Shown in pieces: positions 6,951 through 12,111 of a stretch of 12,111 nt of DNA (positions within the stretch are counted from its first letter, which is position 1; the number at the start of each line of letters is the position of its first letter). The notes beneath the pieces were generated by a model. That model searched no databases. It saw only the letters and a program-made list of their open reading frames with translations, and was not told the origin of the DNA. Made by a program: the position numbers and the translations under genes. Origin of the DNA: an uncultured Coriobacteriia bacterium (GTDB lineage Bacteria > Actinomycetota > Coriobacteriia > Coriobacteriales > QAMH01); contig CASDTD010000022.1 in NCBI GenBank assembly GCA_949283445.1, positions 1-12,111 of the forward strand. Direction: 5' to 3'.

Positions 6951-7457
6951 ATGGGCGTTTCCGGCAAGAAGACGATCAGCTTCGATTCCGACCTCTGTTT
7001 GGGGTGCTATTCCTGCGTCGTTTCGTGTATGGACCAAAACGACCTCGACGTTTTGGCCGATGGGCTGGCATGGCGTCATATCGAGCAAGTCGAGCGCAGC
7101 AAACCGCAGGCGGCGATATCGTATGTTTCCATCGCCTGCATGCACTGCGAGGATGCTCCCTGTCTGGCTGCGTGCCCGTCCGGCGCGCTCGCGCGCGATG
7201 CGCAGACGGGAAACGTCATCGTCAGAAGCATGCTGTGCATCGGGTGCCATGCCTGTGCCATGGCATGCCCCTTCGGCGCGCCGCGCTTTGGCTCGTCGGG
7301 CACAATGCAGAAGTGTGACGGATGCGCTGACCGCACGGCGTTCGGGTACGAGCCCGCATGCGTGCACAACTGCCCGACGGGCGCGTTGACCTTCGGGGAA
7401 ATCAACGAGCAGATGGAAGCGCGCAGCGGCACGGCGGCGCGCAAGCTCGTGAGGTAG
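6951..7457 (+). CDS. 4x[4Fe-4S] ferredoxin-type electron transfer subunit (DmsB/NrfC-like)
   Basis: A 168-residue protein with exactly sixteen cluster cysteines in four groups: C16-x2-C19-x2-C22-x3-C26; C63-x2-C66-x4-C71-x3-C75-P; C96-x2-C99-x2-C102-x3-C106-P; C122-x2-C125-x11-C137-x3-C141-P. This is the standard arrangement of the beta subunit of DMSO reductase-family complexes, which carries electrons to the molybdoenzyme's own cluster. No signal peptide or membrane segment is present. The ATG at 6951 begins 2 bp after the molybdoenzyme stop; its ribosome site (AAGGGGGAG, 6938-6945) is inside that gene's last codons, a sign of translational coupling. Since no membrane anchor subunit is encoded, electrons probably come from the flavoprotein of the same operon rather than from menaquinol. 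A strong hairpin follows. Confidence 0.93.
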   Translation: MGVSGKKTISFDSDLCLGCYSCVVSCMDQNDLDVLADGLAWRHIEQVERSKPQAAISYVSIACMHCEDAPCLAACPSGALARDAQTGNVIVRSMLCIGCHACAMACPFGAPRFGSSGTMQKCDGCADRTAFGYEPACVHNCPTGALTFGEINEQMEARSGTAARKLVR

Positions 7458-7492
7458 TACCGTACTTGAAAACGAGACGTTGAGGCTCGATG

Positions 7493-7522
7493 CACGGCGG
7501 CTGGGGACACCCGGCCGCCGTG
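7493..7522. terminator. Bidirectional hairpin between convergent genes
   Basis: CACGGCGGCTGGG (7493-7505) pairs with CCCGGCCGCCGTG (7510-7522): 13 bp with one G-T wobble and a GACA loop. It fills the gap between the ferredoxin stop (7457) and the methyltransferase stop (7525), and so probably ends transcripts from both sides. The T-runs are poor (TGCTATTTG on the plus strand), so it may be a weak or factor-assisted terminator. Confidence 0.6.
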
Positions 7523-7524
7523 TG

Positions 7525-8361
7525 CTATTTGACGCCGTAGAGCAGCCCGGCGTTTTTCACCATGAGCGGCAGGCGGGCAAACGGCGGGACGAAGTCCAGT
7601 GTCGCGACGTTGGGCTCGTAGTGGATTTCGGCAACACCGGCTTGCTTGAGTTCGTCGATGAGCTCGTCCATGTTGCCGTAGAGCTGCTCGTTTTTGAACA
7701 TGCCCATAAGCGAGAAGTGCCCGCCCTTCTTCAGGACGCGCAGCGCCTCGAGCACCTGCTCGCGCTTTGCGACTTCGTATGTCGTGTCCATGCGGACGAA
7801 GCAGCTCACCACGGCATCGAACATCTCGTCGTCGAAGCCGGTTTCGGGGCCTGTCGCGGGGACGAAGACGACGCGGTCGGCCACATCTTCGATACGGACG
7901 TTCTCGCGGCATTGCCATAGCGAGTAACCCCACTCCATGAACCCTCTGTTCCAGCGATCCTGTGCGGTGATGTGCGCTTCGGGGAACGTGAACGCGCAGC
8001 GGATGGCAAGTTCGCCGTTGCCGCAGCCCAGGTCGAGCAGGCGGCCTTTCCCGTCCCAGCTGAGCTTGTCGAGCAAGTGGTGGTGCAGTTTCGTGAGCAG
8101 GCTGTTCTTTCCGGGGCGAAACATCTTCTTGACCAGCCTGATGTAGAGCAAGACGAGCACGGCGACGGCCGTGACGACCACCAGAGCCGTGCCGATGGGC
8201 ACATTGTTGAAGAGGAGCAGTGTCGCGATGGCGATGACCAGGCATGCCGCGCAGATCAGGTACAGGTACTTCAAGAGAAAGTCGGGAACCCACGGGCCGT
8301 AGTCGGGCGCGTTCGGGTTCGATTTCTTCTTTTTCGGCTGCTCTTCGATCGTGTCTTCCAC
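7525..8361 (-). CDS. Membrane-anchored class I SAM-dependent methyltransferase
   Basis: A 278-residue protein. An acidic then lysine-rich head (residues 1-14) precedes two hydrophobic segments, about 31-51 and 55-76, which form a hairpin anchor with both ends likely in the cytoplasm. The catalytic domain follows: L-L-D-L-G-C-G-N-G (108-116) is motif I for S-adenosylmethionine; A-Q-D at 133-135 is the likely ribose-binding acid; F-D-A-V-V-S-C-F (181-188) is motif IV; L-R-V-L-K-K-G-G (207-214) is the conserved post-motif block. The substrate is not evident; a membrane lipid, quinone or other hydrophobic molecule would fit the anchor. The GTG start at 8361 is chosen because GAAGGAAG lies 4-6 nt upstream and no later Met precedes the hydrophobic segments. 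It is transcribed opposite to both molybdoenzyme operons, so it need not belong to either pathway. Confidence 0.85.
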   Translation of the reverse strand: MEDTIEEQPKKKKSNPNAPDYGPWVPDFLLKYLYLICAACLVIAIATLLLFNNVPIGTALVVVTAVAVLVLLYIRLVKKMFRPGKNSLLTKLHHHLLDKLSWDGKGRLLDLGCGNGELAIRCAFTFPEAHITAQDRWNRGFMEWGYSLWQCRENVRIEDVADRVVFVPATGPETGFDDEMFDAVVSCFVRMDTTYEVAKREQVLEALRVLKKGGHFSLMGMFKNEQLYGNMDELIDELKQAGVAEIHYEPNVATLDFVPPFARLPLMVKNAGLLYGVK

Positions 8362-8385
8362 AACGCTTCCTTCGTATAGATGGGG

Positions 8386-8397
8386 TCACGAGCGTGA
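8386..8397. repeat. Inverted repeat TCACG-AG-CGTGA
   Basis: A perfect 12-bp dyad lies 25 bp upstream of the methyltransferase GTG start, within its probable 5' leader or promoter. It is small and could be a regulator half-site pair or chance in GC-rich DNA. Confidence 0.3.
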
Positions 8398-8449
8398 ATA
8401 GTACTCTACGCGTCTTGTGCCGGCATCGTCTTTCAGTGCTGATTCCCTT

Positions 8450-8464
8450 TTGCAACAAAAGAGT
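8450..8464 (+). repeat. Upstream copy of a 15-bp operator-like repeat
   Basis: TTGCAACAAAAGAGT here and TTGCAACAAGAGAGT at 8562-8576 match at 14 of 15 bases. This copy is also the core of a palindrome, CTTTTG-CAA-CAAAAG (8447-8461). It lies about 46 bp upstream of the predicted -35 of the transhydroxylase promoter, where an activator or a distal repressor subunit would bind. Confidence 0.55.
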
Positions 8465-8509
8465 ATGAAGCAAACAGCATGTGTTGGGGACAGTGAAATT
8501 ACTTGTTGA

Positions 8510-8538
8510 TTGCTGGCCGTTTCGCGAGCGGGGATAAT
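8510..8538 (+). promoter_or_regulatory. Promoter of the transhydroxylase-like operon
   Basis: TTGCTG (8510-8515) and GATAAT (8533-8538) are separated by exactly 17 bp, giving a predicted start near 8545 and a leader of about 50 nt. The -10 is good; the -35 keeps only the TTG. It is the best-spaced promoter in the 8362-8595 gap. Confidence 0.55.
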
Positions 8539-8544
8539 TGATTC

Positions 8545-8560
8545 TGCACCGGAAGGTGCA
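8545..8560 (+). repeat. Perfect hairpin TGCACC-GGAA-GGTGCA at the predicted transcript start
   Basis: Six perfect base pairs close a GGAA loop of the stable GNRA class, beginning at the predicted first nucleotide. It could protect the 5' end of the mRNA, or as DNA be an operator for a dimeric repressor just downstream of the promoter. Confidence 0.45.
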
Positions 8561-8561
8561 C

Positions 8562-8576
8562 TTGCAACAAGAGAGT
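8562..8576 (+). repeat. Downstream copy of the 15-bp operator-like repeat
   Basis: TTGCAACAAGAGAGT, the partner of the copy at 8450-8464 and in the same orientation, starts 112 bp downstream of it. It lies in the leader between the hairpin and the ribosome site. Its core is again a palindrome, CTTG-CAA-CAAG (8561-8571). A bound protein here would sit across the start of elongation, as expected for a repressor. Confidence 0.55.
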
Positions 8577-8595
8577 CGCAAAGAGAGGATGGGGT

Positions 8596-11208
8596 ATGAA
8601 GATTTCAGACGAGACCGTCGTCCACAATCTGGGCCTCGAGTCGTTCGGTGGTGGAGCCAACTTGGTGGCCGCCGATGTCAAAGACGGCAAGCTCGCGCGT
8701 ATTCGCCCGGTTCACTTCGATGAGGACTACACGAAAGAGGAGCTGAACTACTGGACGCTTGAGGGGCGTGGCGGACACACGTTTGAGCCCGGCATGAAAA
8801 GCTACACGCCGCCGTTCCCGCTGGTGTACAAGCGTCGTACCTATTCCAAGAACCGCATACCCTACCCGATGAAGCGCGTCGATTTCGACCCGAACGGGGA
8901 GCGTCATCCGGAAAACCGCGGCATCAGCAAGTACGTCCGCATCTCTTGGGACGAAGCCTGCGACATCATCGCCTCCGAAATCAAGCGCATTCACGACGAG
9001 TACGGCCCCTATTCCATCTTGTGCCAGGCCGATGGCCATGGCGAGAGCAAGGCCATCAACACGCCTCACGGCTGCATGACGCGCCTGCTTTCCGAATGCG
9101 GCGGCTTCACGATGCAGGCGCGCAACCCAGACAGCTGGGAGGGCTGGTACTGGGGCGCCAAGCACGCCTGGGGCATGGACCCGGTCGGCCAGAACACGCA
9201 TTCCACGAACACGGCCCAAGACATCGCCAACAACGCCGATGCCATGCTCTACTGGGGCTGCGACCTCGAGACCAACACCTGGGGCTGGGGCGGCCAGCTG
9301 GCAAGCCGCATGGCCTACTGGTTCGACGAGTGCGGTGTCAAGCACATCGCCATTTCGCCCGATGCCAACTACACCAACGTCGTCCATGCGGACAAGTGGA
9401 TTCCGGTCTTCCCGAACACCGACGCCGCCATGCAGCTGGCCATCGCCTATGTCTGGATTTCCGAGGGCACGTATGACAAGGAGTACATCGAGACGCATTC
9501 CGATGGCTTCGACTGGTTCGTGTACTACGTGATGGGCAACGAAGACGGCGTGCCCAAGACGCCAGAATGGGCAGAGCCTCTGTGCGGCGTGCCTGCCTAC
9601 AAGATCAAGGCGCTTGCCCGTTACTGGGCCAAGCATGCCGTTTCCATCGCGCACTGCAACGGCGGTTCCTACATTCGCGCCGCTTTCGCCCACGAGCCTG
9701 CACGCTTGGAGGTGTACCTGCTGGCCATGCAGGGCGTCGGCAAACCGGGCCGCATCTCCATCAAGTTCATCGAGTGGGTGCTGTTTGGCATGTCCTCGTG
9801 CAGCCCGCTGCCGCTTTCCAAGGTCATCCCGAACACGGCGGCTTGCTATAACGGCCCGCTTATCGGCCAGGGCATGGAAAGCTTCGTACCCAAGGTGCTT
9901 GTGCACAAGGCGCTGCGTGGCGAGAAGCTGTCCTGGTACGGCCGTGGCACGTCGGCCAACCCGCGTGCCGACCAGTTCGAGAAGTTCGAGTTCCCCACGC
10001 CGGGCAACAAGCCCATCAAGATGCTGTGGTCTGACAACCCCTCGTTCACCACGAGCCTGAACGGCGGCTACGAGTTCCAGGACGCGCTGCGCAACGAGAA
10101 CCTCGAGTTCTACCTCGTCGAGGCACCTTGGTTCGAAGACGACGCGCGCTTCGCCGACATCGTGCTTCCCATCTGCACCAAGTTCGAGGTCGACGACTTC
10201 GGCACCGACAACGACAGCGGCCAGTGGAGCGCGGTGACCTTCGAGAAGGCTGCCATCGACCACGTGGGCGAGGCGAAATCCGACTGGGAGGCCGTGCAGG
10301 AAGTCGGCCATGCGCTCGAGAAGTTCGGCGGCGCCTACGAGAACATCGTCGAGAAGATGACGAAGGGCAAGACCGTCGCCCAGCAGGTCAAGGAAGGCTA
10401 CGAGGCCTGCGGCATCGCTGAAGACGAGCGTGACTGGGAGGCGTTCCAGAAGCGTGGCTACCAGCTCATCCCGACGCGCGAGGGCTGGGAAGACGAACCG
10501 GTCGGCCTGACGCCGTTCGTGGAAGACCCCAAGGCCAACCCGCTGGAGACCCCGACGGGCAAGATTGAGTTCTACTCCGTCCCGCTTGCAGAGAACTTCC
10601 CTGACGACCATATCCGCGGGCCGGTGGCGCACTGGATCGAGAAGGGCGACGGCCACGATGACCGCCGCAGCAGCGAGCGTGCCAAGAAGTACCCGTTCCT
10701 CATCGTCTCCAACCACCCGCGTTGGCGTGTCCACGCGGAATTCGACGATGTCGAGTGGCTGCGCGAAATCGAGACCTGCAAGGTCATAGGTCCCGACGGC
10801 TACGCGTACGAGCCGCTGTGGGTCAACCCGGTGGACGCCGAAAAGCTCGGCATCGAAAACGGCGACGTCGTCAAGGTGTTCAACGAGCGCGGTGCCGTGC
10901 TCGGCGGCGTGCGCGTCACCAACCGCATCATGCCCGAGGTCGTCTACATGGACCATGGCGCAAACAGCGACGTCATCGTGCCCGGCATCGGCGGCCTTGA
11001 CCGTGGCGGCGCCATCAACCTGATCTGCCCCACGCCCGTCACGTCCAAGAACTCCGACGGCGAGGTCACGTCCGGCTACCTCGTGGGCGTCGAGAAGGTC
11101 GACGTCTTCGAGCTCGCGAAGAAGTACCCCGAGCAGTTCAACAGGAACAGTCACTACGATCCCGCATACGGTCAGGACGTGCGCGATTACATCGTCGAGG
11201 AGGCGTAA
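8596..11208 (+). CDS. athL: Pyrogallol-phloroglucinol transhydroxylase-like molybdoenzyme, large subunit
   Basis: An 870-residue DMSO reductase-superfamily enzyme, close in length to the alpha subunit of Pelobacter acidigallici transhydroxylase (875). As in that enzyme, there is no N-terminal C-x-x-C cluster motif and no Tat signal. R-I-P-Y-P-M-K-R (87-94) and D-P-N-G-E-R (98-103) match it. N-P-D-S-W-E-G-W (177-184) holds the counterparts of Asp174, the Mo ligand Ser175 and Trp176; His148 is the likely counterpart of His144. The segments equivalent to Tyr404 (F-G-M-S-S-C, 397-402 onward) and Tyr560 (S-G-Q, 541-543) lack those tyrosines. R-F-A-D-I-V-L-P (518-525), T-P-T-G-K-I-E-F (652-659) and S-N-H-P-R-W-R-V-H (705-713) are cofactor-binding blocks. 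The reference enzyme converts pyrogallol to phloroglucinol using 1,2,3,5-tetrahydroxybenzene; the active-site changes mean another polyphenol substrate is possible. The ATG is set by GAGAGG (8583-8588). Codons strongly favour C-ending forms, suggesting high expression. Confidence 0.88.
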   Translation: MKISDETVVHNLGLESFGGGANLVAADVKDGKLARIRPVHFDEDYTKEELNYWTLEGRGGHTFEPGMKSYTPPFPLVYKRRTYSKNRIPYPMKRVDFDPNGERHPENRGISKYVRISWDEACDIIASEIKRIHDEYGPYSILCQADGHGESKAINTPHGCMTRLLSECGGFTMQARNPDSWEGWYWGAKHAWGMDPVGQNTHSTNTAQDIANNADAMLYWGCDLETNTWGWGGQLASRMAYWFDECGVKHIAISPDANYTNVVHADKWIPVFPNTDAAMQLAIAYVWISEGTYDKEYIETHSDGFDWFVYYVMGNEDGVPKTPEWAEPLCGVPAYKIKALARYWAKHAVSIAHCNGGSYIRAAFAHEPARLEVYLLAMQGVGKPGRISIKFIEWVLFGMSSCSPLPLSKVIPNTAACYNGPLIGQGMESFVPKVLVHKALRGEKLSWYGRGTSANPRADQFEKFEFPTPGNKPIKMLWSDNPSFTTSLNGGYEFQDALRNENLEFYLVEAPWFEDDARFADIVLPICTKFEVDDFGTDNDSGQWSAVTFEKAAIDHVGEAKSDWEAVQEVGHALEKFGGAYENIVEKMTKGKTVAQQVKEGYEACGIAEDERDWEAFQKRGYQLIPTREGWEDEPVGLTPFVEDPKANPLETPTGKIEFYSVPLAENFPDDHIRGPVAHWIEKGDGHDDRRSSERAKKYPFLIVSNHPRWRVHAEFDDVEWLREIETCKVIGPDGYAYEPLWVNPVDAEKLGIENGDVVKVFNERGAVLGGVRVTNRIMPEVVYMDHGANSDVIVPGIGGLDRGGAINLICPTPVTSKNSDGEVTSGYLVGVEKVDVFELAKKYPEQFNRNSHYDPAYGQDVRDYIVEEA

Positions 11209-11212
11209 AGAC

Positions 11213-12025
11213 ATGAAAGCCCTGGTAGTCGATTACAGCAAATGCAACGGGTGCTTCAACTGCCAGCTCGTGTGCAAAGACGAGCACTGCGACAACGATT
11301 GGAGCCCCATCGCCAAACCGCAGCCGCAAAGCGGCCAGTTCTGGTGCCGTGTGGACCAGGAGGAGCGCGGGCGCGTTCCCGTCGTGCGCGTGCAGTACAC
11401 GCCAACCTTCTGCGGCCACTGCGACGAGTGCCCGCTGCTGGAAATGGCGCCCGACGCGGTGTATCGCCGCGATGACGGTTTCGTCGTCATCGACCCCGAG
11501 AAGGCCAAGGGGCGCGAAGACCTCGTGGCGGCCTGCCCGTTGGGCATGGTGTTCTGGAACGCGGAACTCGAGATTCCGCAGAAGTGCACGGGTTGCGCTC
11601 ATCTGCTCGACAATGGATGGTCGGAGCCGCGCTGCGTCGACGCTTGCGCCACCGACGCACTGCGTTACGGTGAGATTGAGGAGCTTTCCGAGCTCATCGA
11701 GGTGGGCGAGACGCTCGAGCCGCTCGCGGGGCTCGGCTCTCACGTTTATTACGTGAACAAGCCGAAGCGTTTCATCGCCGGCACGGTAGCCAATCGTGGC
11801 GTCAACGAGGTTGTCATCGGGGCGCCGGTCACGGTGATGGATGCATCTGGCGCCGTCGTGGCCCAGCTCGAAACCGACGAGTTCGGCGATTTCCGCTTCA
11901 CCGAAGGAGACGACGCCGTCTACACGGTGCGCATCGAGGCCGAAGGTTTCGACGCCATCGAGCTTACGGCGGATTGCACGGGCACCGACATCGTGTTCGA
12001 CGATATCTTGGTCGATCAGCAGTAA
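11213..12025 (+). CDS. athS: Transhydroxylase-like small subunit, 3x[4Fe-4S] plus C-terminal beta domain
   Basis: The 270-residue protein matches the length of the Pelobacter transhydroxylase beta subunit (about 275). Twelve cysteines bind three [4Fe-4S] clusters: 11, 14, 17, 21; 67, 70, 73 and 108; 125, 128, 141, 145. Four-cluster ferredoxin subunits such as the one at 6951 carry sixteen, so one cluster is absent here, as in the reference enzyme. From about residue 187 a beta-rich domain follows (I-A-G-T-V-A-N, G-A-P-V-T-V-M-D, D-E-F-G-D-F-R-F, Y-T-V-R-I-E-A-E-G-F), the pattern of carboxypeptidase-regulatory or transthyretin-like domains. That domain is the hallmark of transhydroxylase beta subunits and confirms the pairing. 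No signal peptide is present. The start lies 4 bp after the large-subunit stop, with GAGGAGG (11197-11203) inside the end of that gene, so the two are translationally coupled. The subunit probably mediates electron flow within the heterodimer. Confidence 0.9.
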   Translation: MKALVVDYSKCNGCFNCQLVCKDEHCDNDWSPIAKPQPQSGQFWCRVDQEERGRVPVVRVQYTPTFCGHCDECPLLEMAPDAVYRRDDGFVVIDPEKAKGREDLVAACPLGMVFWNAELEIPQKCTGCAHLLDNGWSEPRCVDACATDALRYGEIEELSELIEVGETLEPLAGLGSHVYYVNKPKRFIAGTVANRGVNEVVIGAPVTVMDASGAVVAQLETDEFGDFRFTEGDDAVYTVRIEAEGFDAIELTADCTGTDIVFDDILVDQQ

Positions 12026-12071
12026 GCGCGCCACGCCGCAAGGCGGCTTGCTGTCCATGCGTTTTTCGAAT

Positions 12072-12108
12072 GACCCCACCTGCATGCAAGCGGGTGGGGT
12101 CTCTTGTT
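12072..12108 (+). terminator. Intrinsic terminator of the transhydroxylase-like operon
   Basis: GACCCCACCTGC (12072-12083) pairs with GCGGGTGGGGTC (12090-12101) over 12 bp with one wobble and an ATGCAA loop, followed by TCTTGTT. It lies 47 bp after the small-subunit stop. A smaller hairpin, CGCC-GCAA-GGCG at 12034-12045, with TTTTT at 12062-12066, precedes it and may add to termination. Confidence 0.85.
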
Positions 12109-12111
12109 ACG

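Noticed and set aside
7076..8581. A 501-codon minus-strand frame overlapping the ferredoxin and methyltransferase genes
   Set aside because: Arg-rich shadow in a different frame from the methyltransferase; conflicts with two well-supported genes.
8605..11214. A very long open frame (869 codons) on the minus strand opposite the transhydroxylase large subunit
   Set aside because: It mirrors the sense gene because stop codons are rare opposite GC-rich, C-ending codons. It has no family motif, and the sense strand is an unmistakable molybdoenzyme.
12034..12066. A separate terminator made by CGCC-GCAA-GGCG and the TTTTT run
   Set aside because: The stem is only 4 bp and the T-run lies 17 bp away; the 12-bp hairpin at 12072-12101 is the credible terminator.

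Overview
The window comes from a GC-rich bacterium with clear Shine-Dalgarno starts. It carries two unrelated cytoplasmic molybdopterin oxidoreductase systems side by side. Multiplied molybdoenzymes with four-cluster ferredoxin partners, plus transhydroxylase-like enzymes, are typical of gut Coriobacteriia (Eggerthellaceae: Eggerthella, Gordonibacter, Slackia, Denitrobacterium and relatives). That placement is an inference from gene content and composition; there is no marker gene here that fixes the taxon.

Layout, left to right. (1) 1-71, minus strand: the first codons of a flavodoxin-fold NAD(P)H:FMN reductase-like gene that runs off the left edge. (2) 72-395: gene-free, with a promoter for that gene and an operator-like inverted repeat. 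(3) 396-689: a 97-residue acidic protein of unknown function, closed by a strong intrinsic terminator. (4) 991-3273, minus strand: a 760-residue aconitase-superfamily hydratase resembling E. coli YbhJ. (5) 3501-7457: a tight three-gene plus-strand operon, divergent from the hydratase: FAD-dependent pyridine-nucleotide-type oxidoreductase, one-cluster Mo/W-bis-MGD oxidoreductase with a Cys metal ligand, and a 4x[4Fe-4S] ferredoxin. (6) 7525-8361, minus strand: a membrane-anchored class I SAM methyltransferase, separated from the operon by a 13-bp hairpin. (7) 8596-12025: a two-gene operon for the large and small subunits of a pyrogallol-phloroglucinol transhydroxylase-like enzyme, closed by a strong terminator.

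How the parts may work together. The three-gene operon looks like a self-contained soluble electron path (flavoprotein -> ferredoxin -> molybdoenzyme) with no Tat signal and no membrane anchor. It is therefore a cytoplasmic reductase or dehydroxylase-type enzyme rather than a periplasmic respiratory one. The second operon encodes a heterodimer of the family that moves hydroxyl groups between polyhydroxylated benzenes. It keeps the expected Ser ligand, Asp and His, but the tyrosines of the Pelobacter active site appear to be replaced, so its substrate may differ. Together they suggest a locus for anaerobic (poly)phenol metabolism, with the hydratase and methyltransferase as possible but unproven associates.

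The clearest unexplained regulatory signal is a 15-bp near-identical repeat (TTGCAACAA[A/G]AGAGT) placed 112 bp apart on either side of the transhydroxylase promoter, with a perfect hairpin at the predicted transcript start. No tRNA, rRNA, insertion sequence, CRISPR array or replication origin was seen.
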